From: Ga0077530 sp046293075
GTDB taxonomy: Bacteria > Pseudomonadota > Alphaproteobacteria > Rhizobiales > Hyphomicrobiaceae
Reading direction: 5' to 3'
Assembly: GCA_046293075.1 (NCBI GenBank)
Contig: JBKBPL010000004.1
Coordinates: forward strand, 1 to 64,000
DNA: 64,000 nucleotides
Below the pieces are notes generated by a model, which saw only the letters and a list, made by a program, of their open reading frames with translations, had not been told where the DNA came from and made no database searches. The translations under genes were made by a program, and so were the position numbers. How positions within the stretch are numbered: the stretch's first letter is position 1; every line of letters begins with the position of its first letter. This document shows positions 36,555 through 45,448 of the stretch, in pieces.

Positions 36555-38564
36555 ATGGCAGTTCCGGCCACTCTCGCGGCCATAGCCATCCTCTTCGGGG
36601 CGGCTACGCTGGCGATTGCCATCCACCGCCGCCCCGTGGCGACGGCGCTGGTCTATGGCGTCTGCCTCGCCGTCAGTGTCGTGCTGCTCGCCATCGCGGG
36701 TGCAAACCTGCTCGGCCGCGGGCCCGTTCAGCACCTGACGCTGCCCATTGGCCTGCCCTGGCTCGGCGTCCACTTCCGCATCGACGCCCTCAGCGCCTTC
36801 TTTCAAGTTGTCATCAACCTCGGGGCCGCCGCGGCGAGCCTCTATGCGCTCGGCTATGGGCGCCACGAGGAGGCGCCGGGGCGCGTGCTGCCGTTCTACC
36901 CGGTGTTCCTTGCCGGCATGAACCTCGTGCTGGTGGCGGACGATGCCTTTTCCTTCCTCGTCGCGTGGGAATTCATGTCGCTCTCGTCCTGGGCGCTGGT
37001 GCTGGCGCACCATCATGATCGCGACAACACGAGCGCGGGTTATATCTACATCCTGATGGCGAGCTTCGGGACGTTCGCGCTGCTGTTGGCCTTTGGTCTG
37101 CTGGCAGGACCGGCCGGGCATTACGCCTTCGCGGATATCCGCGGCATGGTGCACGCCGATTGGCTTCAAGGGCTCGTGCTGGTGCTGGCGCTGATCGGTG
37201 CCGGCTCGAAGGCCGGGCTCGTGCCGCTGCACGTGTGGCTGCCGCTTGCGCATCCGGCGGCGCCCAGCCATGTGTCCGCGCTCATGAGCGGCGTGATGAC
37301 CAAGGTCGCAATTTACGGGTTCATCCGTATCGTGTTCGACCTGCTCGGATCACCGCACTGGTGGTGGAGCCTCGCGGTCCTCGTGCTGGCGAGCGTGACG
37401 GCCGTGCTCGGCGTGCTGTATGCGCTCATGCAGCGCGACTTGAAGCGCCTGCTGGCCTACAGCACGGTCGAGAACGTCGGCATCGTGTTCATCGGTCTCG
37501 GCCTTGCACTGGCATTCATGGCCAACAACATGGCCGCGCCGGCGGCGCTCGCCTTCACCGCCGCGCTGTTCCACGCCTTCAATCACTCTCTGTTCAAGAG
37601 CCTGCTGTTCTTCGGTGCCGGTGCGGTTCTGACGGCGACCGGTGCGCGCGATATCGAGAAGCTCGGCGGGCTCATCCTGCGGATGCCGCAGACGGCGTTC
37701 GTGTTCCTCGGCGGCGTGCTCGCGATCTCGGCGCTACCGCCGCTCAACGGCTTCGTGTCGGAATGGCTGATGTTCCAGGCTGTGCTGCTGAGCCCGGACC
37801 TGCCGCAATGGGGACTGAAACTTTCGGTGCCGGCGGTTGGTGCGATGCTGGCGCTTGCGGCGGCGCTGTCGGCGGCTTGCTTCGTGCGCGCCTTCGGCAT
37901 CGCCTTTCTCGGTCGCCCGCGCGCGCCTGAGGCGGCCGCTGCCCGTGAGACAGACGCGGCGTCGCGCACCAGCATGTTCATGTTGCTCGCGCTCTGCCTC
38001 GTTGCCGGCGTCCTGCCGGGCTTCTTGATCGACGCAGTCGCACCGGTCGTCGCCGGCCAGATCGGGCAGAGCATGCCGCCGCAGGCATCGATCTCCGGCT
38101 GGTCGATCGTGCCCGTTGCCGAGAGCCGCAGCTCCTACAACGGCCTATTGGTCTTCGCCTTCATCACGGTGTCGACGCTCGCCAGCATCCAGTTCATCCA
38201 TCGCTTTGCTAGCAATGCCCTCAGGCGTGCGCCCCCGTGGGACTGCGGCTTTCCCAGCGCCGATCCGGCAACTCAGTATACGGCCGACAGCTTCGTTCAG
38301 CCGGTGCGTCGGGTTTTCGGTGAAACCGTGCTGATGGCGCGTGATACGGTGGATATGCCGCCGCCCGGGGATCCGCGCCCGGCGCGGCTTACCGTGATCG
38401 TGCGCGATCCGATCTGGGAAACGGCCTACGCGCCGCTGAGTAGTTTCATTTCCCGCGCCGCGGAACAGCTCAACCACCTCCAGTTCCTGACCGTTCGCCG
38501 CTATCTGAGCCTCGTTTTCGCGGCACTCATCATTCTTCTGTTGGGGGTCGCCATATGGTCCTGA
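36555..38564 (+). CDS. hyfB: Hydrogenase-4-type subunit B (Mrp antiporter-like membrane subunit)
   Basis: This 669-residue polytopic protein is homologous to HyfB/HycC and to NuoL/MrpA-type proton-pumping subunits; E. coli HyfB is about the same length. Ion-channel residues expected in the family are present: Glu in VAWEFMSLSSW, Lys in GAGSKAGLVPLHVWLP, and Lys in FNHSLFKSLLFFGAG. I chose ATG 36555; the frame extends upstream without coding character. It heads the six-gene operon hyfB-C-E-F-G-I and overlaps hyfC by 10 bp. It should sit in the inner membrane arm and translocate protons or sodium. Confidence 0.88.
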   Translation: MAVPATLAAIAILFGAATLAIAIHRRPVATALVYGVCLAVSVVLLAIAGANLLGRGPVQHLTLPIGLPWLGVHFRIDALSAFFQVVINLGAAAASLYALGYGRHEEAPGRVLPFYPVFLAGMNLVLVADDAFSFLVAWEFMSLSSWALVLAHHHDRDNTSAGYIYILMASFGTFALLLAFGLLAGPAGHYAFADIRGMVHADWLQGLVLVLALIGAGSKAGLVPLHVWLPLAHPAAPSHVSALMSGVMTKVAIYGFIRIVFDLLGSPHWWWSLAVLVLASVTAVLGVLYALMQRDLKRLLAYSTVENVGIVFIGLGLALAFMANNMAAPAALAFTAALFHAFNHSLFKSLLFFGAGAVLTATGARDIEKLGGLILRMPQTAFVFLGGVLAISALPPLNGFVSEWLMFQAVLLSPDLPQWGLKLSVPAVGAMLALAAALSAACFVRAFGIAFLGRPRAPEAAAARETDAASRTSMFMLLALCLVAGVLPGFLIDAVAPVVAGQIGQSMPPQASISGWSIVPVAESRSSYNGLLVFAFITVSTLASIQFIHRFASNALRRAPPWDCGFPSADPATQYTADSFVQPVRRVFGETVLMARDTVDMPPPGDPRPARLTVIVRDPIWETAYAPLSSFISRAAEQLNHLQFLTVRRYLSLVFAALIILLLGVAIWS

Positions 38565-39508
38565 TCCTCGACCTCGCCGTGCAGGGCGTGCAGATGGTGG
38601 TGGTGCTGGCACTGGCGCCGCTGCTGCTCGGATTCACCCGCAAGGTCAAGGCACGGCTCCTGCGTCGCCAGGGGCCGCCCCTGCTCCAGCCCTATCGCGA
38701 TCTCGTCCGGCTGACGCGCAAGGAGGTCGTGCTCGCGGAGAATGCCTCATGGCTCTTTCGCAGTGCGCCCTACATGATTTTCGCCGCGACCTGGGTGGGG
38801 GCGGCGCTCGTCCCGACATTCGCCACAGGGCTGCACTTCAGCTGGACGGCAGACCTGATCGCCATCGCTGCTCTGCTTGGCAGCGCCCGCGTCTTCCTCG
38901 CGCTCGTCGGCATGGACGTCGGCACCAGCTTCGGCGGCATCGGATCCAGCCGCGAGATGATGTTTGCCTCTCTCGCCGAGCCGGCGATGATCATGATCGT
39001 CTTTGTCGTCGCGCTGGTCGCGGGATCGACGCAGCTCTCCCACATCGCGATCTTCATGCAGGAGCACGCAAGCCTGCGGGTTTCGCTTGGCCTCGCGCTC
39101 GTGGCCCTCGTCATCGTCGCGCTCGCGGAGAATGCCCGCATTCCGGTTGACAACCCGGCGACCCACCTGGAACTCACGATGGTTCACGAAGCCATGGTGC
39201 TCGAGTACTCGGGACGCCACCTCGCGGTCATCGAGCTCGCCGCGGCGCTGAAGCTGCTGCTCTATGTCTCGCTCATTGCGTGCATCTTCTTTCCCTGGGG
39301 GATCGCGAGCGGCGATGCCGGGCCGGTTGCCTATGTCGTGGGTGGCGCGACCTATCTGCTGAAGCTCGCGGCCGGCGGCTTCCTTCTCGTCGTATTCGAG
39401 ACGTCGATCGCCAAGATGCGGGTCTTCCGGGTGCCGGAGTTTCTTGGTGCCGCGCTCATGCTCGGGTTGCTCGGCACGCTGCTGCTCTTCGTCTCGAGGA
39501 CATTCTGA
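38555..39508 (+). CDS. hyfC: Hydrogenase-4-type subunit C (NuoH-like membrane subunit)
   Basis: This 317-residue membrane protein matches HyfC/HycD and complex I NuoH, which joins the membrane arm to the soluble Q/hydrogenase module. Family segments are GPPLLQPYRDLVRLTRKE, FASLAEPAMIMIVF, and AENARIPVDNPATHLELTMVHEAMVLEYSG (given in short parts), including the conserved acidic residues. It overlaps hyfB by 10 bp and hyfE by 3 bp, so translation is coupled. Confidence 0.9.
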   Translation: MVLILDLAVQGVQMVVVLALAPLLLGFTRKVKARLLRRQGPPLLQPYRDLVRLTRKEVVLAENASWLFRSAPYMIFAATWVGAALVPTFATGLHFSWTADLIAIAALLGSARVFLALVGMDVGTSFGGIGSSREMMFASLAEPAMIMIVFVVALVAGSTQLSHIAIFMQEHASLRVSLGLALVALVIVALAENARIPVDNPATHLELTMVHEAMVLEYSGRHLAVIELAAALKLLLYVSLIACIFFPWGIASGDAGPVAYVVGGATYLLKLAAGGFLLVVFETSIAKMRVFRVPEFLGAALMLGLLGTLLLFVSRTF

Positions 39509-40170
39509 TGGAACGGTTCTTCCTCGATGTCGCGCATCTTCTCGCTGGCGGGCTCGTGCTGACGAGCTTCATGCTGCTCTATCAGACGCGCATGTCGAGC
39601 CTCCTCATCGTGTTCGCGCTGCAGGCCGCCATTCTGACCTTGTCGGTCGCATGGCAGGCGCACGTCCAGCAGGCGCCACACCTCTACATCACGGCGGGGA
39701 TCGCGCTTATCCTCAAAGCGATCATCATTCCGTTCGCCCTCAGCCGCGTCGTCGTGCGCCTCGGTATTCACCGCTCGATCGAGACCGTGGGCGGCATCGG
39801 CCCTACCATGCTCGCCGGCATGGGCTGCGTCGCGCTGGCCATGGTCGTCATGCTGAAGGCCACGGCCACCGCCGATCCTCTGACGCGCGAGGACCTGGCG
39901 TTCGCGCTCTCCGTGGTGCTGCTCGGGATGCTCATGATGGTCACGCGGCGCAATGCGGTGAGCCAGATCGTCGGCTTCATGTCGATCGAGAACGGCCTCA
40001 TCCTGGCAGCGGCCGGCGCCAAAGGCATGCCGCTGGTGGTCGAGATCAGCGTCGCGTTCTCGGTCCTTGTCGCCTTCATCGTCATCGGCGTCTTCCTGTT
40101 CAGGATCCGCGAGCGGTTCGACTCGGTTGAGTTGCAGGCGCTCGATGAGTATCGGGGAGAGCGGCGATGA
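39508..40170 (+). CDS. hyfE: Hydrogenase-4-type subunit E
   Basis: This 220-residue membrane protein with about six helices fits HyfE, whose N-terminal part resembles NuoK. The conserved region includes TRRNAVSQIVGFMSIENGLILAA with Glu in a membrane helix, and a charged C-terminal tail RIRERFDSVELQALDEYRG. Its ATG overlaps the hyfC stop as TGATG, and its end overlaps hyfF by 4 bp. The E. coli protein is of similar length. Confidence 0.87.
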   Translation: MERFFLDVAHLLAGGLVLTSFMLLYQTRMSSLLIVFALQAAILTLSVAWQAHVQQAPHLYITAGIALILKAIIIPFALSRVVVRLGIHRSIETVGGIGPTMLAGMGCVALAMVVMLKATATADPLTREDLAFALSVVLLGMLMMVTRRNAVSQIVGFMSIENGLILAAAGAKGMPLVVEISVAFSVLVAFIVIGVFLFRIRERFDSVELQALDEYRGERR

Positions 40171-41630
40171 TCGCGCTGCCGCCCTATCCGCTGCCAATGG
40201 AGCCTGCGACGGCGGTCCTGCTGATCCCGGCGGTCGGCGTCGTGTTGCTTGCCGTGCTGCCGTTCTATCGGCTCGGTGCGCGGCTAAACGTGCTTTTCAC
40301 GCTCGCGACGCTGCTTTCCGCACTTTACCTGCTCACGGACCGCCCGCCGATCGGCCGCTATCTGTTCGTCGATGACCTCAATGTCGTGTTCATCGTGCTC
40401 GGCACGTTCGTCGGCTTCACGACGAGCCTGTTCAGCGCCAGCTACATCGGGCACGAGCTGGAGATCGGGCGGCTGACGCCGGCGAACCAGCGCTTCTATC
40501 ATGCCATGTACCAAGCGCTGATGTTCTCGATGAACCTAGCGCTGCTGGCCAACAACATCGGGCTCATGTGGGTGGCGATCGAACTCGCGACCTTGACGAC
40601 GGTATTGATGGTCGGCATGTACCGGACGCACGCGGCGCTCGAGGCGGCGTGGAAATATTTCATTCTTGGCAGCGTCGGCATTGCGCTCGCGCTCTTCGGC
40701 ACGATCCTCGTCTATATGGCGGCCCAGCCGGTGATCGGCGAGGGCTATGATTCGATGGTGTGGACGACGCTCGTTGCCAAGGCGCGCGAGCTGAGCCCCG
40801 ACCTGCTCAATGTCGCCTTCGTCTTCCTCATGCTCGGCTATGGCACGAAGGTCGGCCTCGCGCCGCTCCACGCCTGGCTGCCCGACGCCCACGCCGAGGG
40901 ACCGACGCCGATTTCGGCCGTGCTCTCCGGTCTTCTGCTCAACGTCGCGCTCTATGCAGTGCTGCGCTTCAAGATGCTGCTCAGCGCCAACCCGAATGCC
41001 ATCGCGCCGGGGCCGCTGATGGTGGTGCTCGGTCTCGTCTCGCTCATTTTCGCGGCGTTCATGCTGTACCGCCGCCGCGACATCAAGCGCATGTTCGCCT
41101 ACTCGTCGATCGAGCACATGGGCATCATCACGTTCGCCTTCGGCATGGGCGGACCGCTCGCGAACTTCGCCGGCCTCCTGCATATGACGATGCACAGCCT
41201 CACCAAGTCAGCGATCTTCTTCGCGGTTGGACACATTGCGCAGGTCAAGGGCACGCAGCGCATTGCGGAGATCCGCGGTCTGACCGAGAGCCACCCAATG
41301 CTCGGCTGGGGGCTTGTGATTGGCGTCGTGGCCATCGCTGGCCTGCCGCCACTCGGTATTTTCATGAGTGAGTTCCTTGTCGTCAGCTCGACATTCGCGC
41401 GCGAACCACTTCTGGCATTGCCGCTAGTGTTCGGACTGATCGTAGCCTTCGGCGCGCTCATGCTGCGGCTGACGGAGGTCGCGTTCGGTGAGCCGATGGG
41501 CGGAATGGCGCCGGTCGAGGCGTCGTACGTGCCCCTCTACTCCCATCTGGCCCTCGTCGTGGGGGCCGGCATCTATCTGCCGGGCCCGCTCGTCGCTTGG
41601 TTCCAGAATGTCGCGCGGCTGCTCGGCTGA
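40167..41630 (+). CDS. hyfF: Hydrogenase-4-type subunit F (Mrp antiporter-like membrane subunit)
   Basis: This 487-residue polytopic protein is the second antiporter-like subunit of the operon (HyfF, NuoN/NuoM-like). It keeps Glu in WVAIELATLTTVLMVG, Lys/His in GYGTKVGLAPLHAWLPDAH, and the FAYSSIEHMGIITFAFG stretch typical of HyfF. There is no separate HyfD, so the complex would have two such pumps, B and F. It is coupled to hyfE by a 4-bp overlap and followed 14 bp later by the large-subunit gene. Confidence 0.88.
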   Translation: MIALPPYPLPMEPATAVLLIPAVGVVLLAVLPFYRLGARLNVLFTLATLLSALYLLTDRPPIGRYLFVDDLNVVFIVLGTFVGFTTSLFSASYIGHELEIGRLTPANQRFYHAMYQALMFSMNLALLANNIGLMWVAIELATLTTVLMVGMYRTHAALEAAWKYFILGSVGIALALFGTILVYMAAQPVIGEGYDSMVWTTLVAKARELSPDLLNVAFVFLMLGYGTKVGLAPLHAWLPDAHAEGPTPISAVLSGLLLNVALYAVLRFKMLLSANPNAIAPGPLMVVLGLVSLIFAAFMLYRRRDIKRMFAYSSIEHMGIITFAFGMGGPLANFAGLLHMTMHSLTKSAIFFAVGHIAQVKGTQRIAEIRGLTESHPMLGWGLVIGVVAIAGLPPLGIFMSEFLVVSSTFAREPLLALPLVFGLIVAFGALMLRLTEVAFGEPMGGMAPVEASYVPLYSHLALVVGAGIYLPGPLVAWFQNVARLLG

Positions 41631-41644
41631 GGGAGGGGCGCATC

Positions 41645-43165
41645 ATGAGCTTCCGAGCAACGCTTCTCGAGCTTGGCGCCGGGGTTGCGGCACATCGGCC
41701 ATGGCCGCGCGTCACCGTCGACCGCGAACTCTGGCGGCGCGTTGCGCTGGAGGTCGCTCAGGGGCACGTGACGCTGCTCGCCTTGTGGAGTGACGGCCTC
41801 GACGTGCACATGGCGGTGCTCGACGAGGCCGCCGGCGAAGTCAGCATTGCGAGCCTCGCCTGCATGAACGGGCGCTTTCCTTCGGTCGGGCGGACGCATC
41901 CGCCCGCCGTGCGCTTCGAGCGCGCGATCGCCGATCTCTATGGCCTCGTCGCCGAGGAAGCGGCCGATACGCGGCCCTGGCTCGATCATGGCCGCTGGGG
42001 TGTACGCCATCCGCTCGGATCTGCAACGCCGGACGCTGCGGAGGGCCTGCCCTACACGTTCCTCCCCGCCGAGGGGCCGCCGTTGCACCAGATCCCGGTC
42101 GGTCCGGTGCACGCGGGCATCATTGAGCCGGGCCACTTCCGATTCCATGCCAATGGCGAGACGGTCGTGCGGCTTGAGGAGCGGCTCGGCTACGTCCACA
42201 AGGGGATCGAGGGGCTGATGCGCGGCGCGCCGCTCGCCCGCGCAGCCCGGCTCGCTGGCCGGGTGTCGGGTGACAGCACGGTCGCCATGGCCCTTGCCTT
42301 CGCACACGCCGTCGAGGCTGCCGCTGGAGTCGAGGCGCCAGCGCGCGCGCAAGGCCTGCGCGCGATCATGGCCGAGCTCGAGCGTATTGCAAACCATCTC
42401 GGCGACTTCGGCGCGATCTGCAATGACGCCTCCTTCTCGCTGATCCATGCCCATTGCGGCGCGCTGCGCGAGCAGGTGCTGCGCTGCTCGCGCATGGGCT
42501 TCGGGCACCGCCTGATGATGGATTGCGTGGTGCCGGGCGGCGTTGCCTGCGACCTCGACGAAGCGGGTGCCGCCAATATCCGCGGGCTGATCGCCCATAT
42601 TCCCCGCCATCTGCCCGAGCTGGTGCGCATTTATGATCGGACCGCTTCGTTGCAGGACCGCACGGTCACCACCGGGATCCTGAAGGCGGACCTGGCGCGC
42701 CAGTACGGTGCCGGCGGCTATATCGGGCGCGCTTCGGGGCGCGCCTTCGACACGCGCCGGGCACTCCCCTACCCGCCCTATGACATCCTGCGCTTTGAGG
42801 TGCCGGTGCGCACCGCTGGGGATGTCGACGCCCGCGTCTGGATCCGCATTGACGAGATCACGCAGAGCCTCGGGATCATCGAGCAGTGCCTCGAGAAGCT
42901 CCCCGAGGGGCCGACAATGGTCGCCATGGATGCGGCGCTGGCCGCCGCCGGGCGGGAAGCGACGGCCCTCGTCGAGGGCTTCCGTGGCGACGTGCTCGCC
43001 TGGGTGCGGCTCGGGCCGGACGGCACGATCGCCAATGCCCATATCCGCGATCCGTCATGGCTGCAGTGGCCACTGCTCGAGGCCGCGATCGAGGGCAACA
43101 TCGTCGCCGACTTTCCGCTCTGCAACAAGTCGTTCAACTGCTCCTACTCGGGGCACGATCTTTGA
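41645..43165 (+). CDS. hyfG: Hydrogenase-4/HycE-like large subunit lacking the NiFe-site cysteines (Ehr type)
   Basis: This 506-residue soluble subunit fuses a NuoC-like N-terminal domain (about 1-140) to a NuoD/hydrogenase-like domain (HGKIEGLMRG-type start at LGYVHKGIEGL; LERIANHLGDFGAICND; PYDILRFEVPV). The first NiFe motif, normally RxCGxC, reads RVSGDS at 206-211. The last, normally DPCxxC, reads NCSYSG near 498-503. By eye, three of the four metal cysteines are Ser. It therefore resembles energy-converting-hydrogenase-related (Ehr) complexes and probably makes no hydrogen. A GGGAGGGG site precedes ATG 41645. The symbol reflects homology, not activity. Confidence 0.87.
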   Translation: MSFRATLLELGAGVAAHRPWPRVTVDRELWRRVALEVAQGHVTLLALWSDGLDVHMAVLDEAAGEVSIASLACMNGRFPSVGRTHPPAVRFERAIADLYGLVAEEAADTRPWLDHGRWGVRHPLGSATPDAAEGLPYTFLPAEGPPLHQIPVGPVHAGIIEPGHFRFHANGETVVRLEERLGYVHKGIEGLMRGAPLARAARLAGRVSGDSTVAMALAFAHAVEAAAGVEAPARAQGLRAIMAELERIANHLGDFGAICNDASFSLIHAHCGALREQVLRCSRMGFGHRLMMDCVVPGGVACDLDEAGAANIRGLIAHIPRHLPELVRIYDRTASLQDRTVTTGILKADLARQYGAGGYIGRASGRAFDTRRALPYPPYDILRFEVPVRTAGDVDARVWIRIDEITQSLGIIEQCLEKLPEGPTMVAMDAALAAAGREATALVEGFRGDVLAWVRLGPDGTIANAHIRDPSWLQWPLLEAAIEGNIVADFPLCNKSFNCSYSGHDL

Positions 43166-43174
43166 GGCTGCCCA

Positions 43175-43696
43175 ATGCGCAGATTGCTCCTTGAGGGACT
43201 GCTGAAGGCGCCGCTCACCGAAGCCCGGCCCGTTGACGACGATGCCATCCTCGCCGAGCTGGCAGAGCGGCTGAAGAGGTCGGCGCGCCGCGCGCTCGGC
43301 CACAGCCTGTCGATCCGCCAGGTGGATGCCGGTTCGTGCAACGCCTGTGAACTTGAGATCCACGCCCTCAACAACGTCTACTATGACCTTGAGCGCTTCG
43401 GTCTCCGTTTCGTCGCCTCGCCGCGACACGCTGACGTGCTGCTTGTCACAGGCCCGGTGACCAAGAATATGCGCGAGGCCCTCGAGCGGACCTACAACGC
43501 AACGCCGAACCCGAAATGGGTCGTTGCCGCCGGCGACTGCGCGTGCGGGGGCGGCCTTTTCGGCGGCTACGCCAATGTCGGGGGCGTCGAGGCCGTGATC
43601 CCCGTAGATCTGCACATCCGCGGTTGCCCGCCGACACCGATGGCCCTGCTGCAGGGCCTCGTCGCACTCATGGAGCGCGCGGCTGCGCCAGGCTGA
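43175..43696 (+). CDS. hyfI: Hydrogenase-4-type small subunit (NuoB-like, one [4Fe-4S])
   Basis: This 173-residue protein matches the NuoB/HycG/HyfI small subunit. The cysteines for the proximal [4Fe-4S] cluster are all present: SCNACELE (55 and 58), GDCACGG (122, with 124 adjacent) and HIRGCPPTP (151). So the electron-transfer cluster next to the lost metal site is kept. It ends the six-gene operon, 15 bp from the end of the convergent LLM gene. No polyferredoxin or formate dehydrogenase subunit is encoded nearby. Confidence 0.88.
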   Translation: MRRLLLEGLLKAPLTEARPVDDDAILAELAERLKRSARRALGHSLSIRQVDAGSCNACELEIHALNNVYYDLERFGLRFVASPRHADVLLVTGPVTKNMREALERTYNATPNPKWVVAAGDCACGGGLFGGYANVGGVEAVIPVDLHIRGCPPTPMALLQGLVALMERAAAPG

Positions 43697-43711
43697 CCCG
43701 CCGGCCTGCCG

Positions 43712-45055
43712 CTACTCGGCTGCCATGGGTCTGAAGGGCGGGAGCGCTGCGCGCGCAGCCTTATCCATGGGCTTCGGCCACCACTTGTCCTCCCACTCCG
43801 AGAACAGCGGCTTGAGCTTCGGCATGACCTGATCGGCAAAGAGCTTTGTATTGTACTTCGTCAGCTCCTTGGACATGTTGCCGTACTGGAGGAGCAGCAT
43901 GAAGTGGCCGACGTTGAGCGTCTTTGCGACGTGCTCGAGCTGCTCGGACACATCCTTTGGCGAGCCGACGATGACATAGCCGCGCTCGACGATGTCCTCC
44001 ATGTTGCGCGCGACCATGTTGAAGCGGGTGCCGGCCGTGGTACCCGTCGTGACGCCGGCGAGTTGGTCCTTGGGCTTGTTGTGGCCCGGCTGGGTGCTCT
44101 CGGACTGCGCACGCATGGCTTCCTCGGCCGCCCGCCTGACCTGGCTTTCGAGGCCGGCTCGCATGGTCGCCTCGGTGTTGTAGCCGGGTGGCGAGGCGAA
44201 GCGCGGGTCGACATGCAGGCAGCGCCCGTAGAAGTACTCGGCTGCTTCCGCGTAGCGCTCCATGGCCTCGGCCCGGCTTTCGGCGACGCCGACGAACTGG
44301 AGGAAGCCCGCACGGTACGGATTGCGGTCCTTGCCGAGCCGGTCCATCTCGTTCCAGAAGCCCTGCATGGTCGCCTGCCCGGCCTTGTAGCCGTAGTAGG
44401 AAAGATAGCAGTAGACGTAGTCCATCTCCGCGCACCAGCGCCAAGTCTCGACGGAGCCGCCGCCCGGGATCCACACCGGCGGATGGGGTTGCTGGATCGG
44501 CCGCGGCCAGATGTTGACGTAGCGCTGCTGATTGAAGCGGCCATTGAAGGCGAACGTGTCCTTCTCCTGCCAAGCCCGCATCACGAGGTCATGGGCTTCG
44601 CTGTAGCGCTCGCGCAGCATCGATGGGTTTTGCCCATAGGCATACGTCGTATCCATGGGCGTGCCGACCGGGAACCCGGCAATGAGCCGCCCGCCCGAGA
44701 TGCAGTCGATCATCGCAAACTCTTCCGCGACGCGCGTCGGCGGATTGTAGAGGGCGAGGCTGTTGCCCATCACGCAGATCGCGGTGTCAGTCGTGCGCCG
44801 CGCGAGCGCCGTCGCGATGAGGTTCGGCGAGGGCATGAGGCCGTAGCCGTTCGAGTGGTGCTCGTTGCAGCAGATGGCATCGAAACCGCAGTCCGCCGCG
44901 AACTCCATCTCATCCATGAAATCGTTGTACATGTGGTGGGCGCGCTTGGGGTCGAACAGGGAGGAATGGATGTCGACCCACACCGAGGGATGCTTGTCCC
45001 GGAAGTCATCCGGCAGCTCGGTGTATGGCATGAGGTGGAACCACATCAGTTTCAT
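43712..45055 (-). CDS. LLM-class flavin-dependent oxidoreductase (copy 2)
   Basis: This 447-residue paralog of the gene at 34853-36151 is almost identical in its first 200 residues, with the same NEHHSNGYGLMPSPN, NPPTRVAEEF and SGGRLIAGFPVG motifs. It differs mainly by a longer Gln/Thr/Gly-rich insert (about residues 300-345) and in the C-terminal tail. I chose ATG 45055-45053 behind GAGGAG; the frame runs upstream through non-coding DNA and infC antisense. Copy 1 has a hydrolase gene after it and this copy does not. Function unknown. Confidence 0.85.
   Translation of the reverse strand: MKLMWFHLMPYTELPDDFRDKHPSVWVDIHSSLFDPKRAHHMYNDFMDEMEFAADCGFDAICCNEHHSNGYGLMPSPNLIATALARRTTDTAICVMGNSLALYNPPTRVAEEFAMIDCISGGRLIAGFPVGTPMDTTYAYGQNPSMLRERYSEAHDLVMRAWQEKDTFAFNGRFNQQRYVNIWPRPIQQPHPPVWIPGGGSVETWRWCAEMDYVYCYLSYYGYKAGQATMQGFWNEMDRLGKDRNPYRAGFLQFVGVAESRAEAMERYAEAAEYFYGRCLHVDPRFASPPGYNTEATMRAGLESQVRRAAEEAMRAQSESTQPGHNKPKDQLAGVTTGTTAGTRFNMVARNMEDIVERGYVIVGSPKDVSEQLEHVAKTLNVGHFMLLLQYGNMSKELTKYNTKLFADQVMPKLKPLFSEWEDKWWPKPMDKAARAALPPFRPMAAE
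44634..44788 (-). repeat. 155-bp identical direct repeat (copy 2, inside LLM gene)
   Basis: This stretch is identical to 35730-35884, in the same orientation. It is the longest exact run I found between the two LLM paralogs. Confidence 0.85.
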
Positions 45056-45314
45056 GGGGCGCGCTCCTCGGCTCGCGGTTTCCTCGCTCGGCGGCATGGA
45101 CTGCCGCTCATCGTGTTCCTTCCGGCGCGGGCCGGCAGGATGGTCAGCAGGTGTCCGGACACAGTGAGTCAATCGCCTGCCGGAGACAAGCCCCGCGCGC
45201 GTGGCCTGCTCTGCGCGAGCTGCGGGGGCACCATCGCATTGCACAATGGGCCGGGACTTTGGGCGGGGACGTTGCGGTCCATGCAACCGTGCCGGGCTGC
45301 GCCTCGGCTCCGGC

Positions 45315-45347
45315 TTGACAGGCGCCGGAAAATCGCCCTTCTCTAGT
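45315..45347 (+). promoter_or_regulatory. Possible infC promoter
   Basis: A consensus -35 TTGACA is at 45315-45320. A CT-rich -10 region with CTCTAGT follows within 45338-45347, but no hexamer there matches well. It is the best candidate in the 393-bp divergent gap between the LLM gene and infC, which otherwise shows no feature I can name. Confidence 0.35.
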
Positions 45348-45448
45348 CCCGTTTCTGCGTCGAGTTGTCGCCTGCGGCCGGGGTGGCACACTCTGCTCGA
45401 GCAGGCTCCCCAAATTTCGTTCGAACGGCCAATTTCAGGAGAAGCAAC

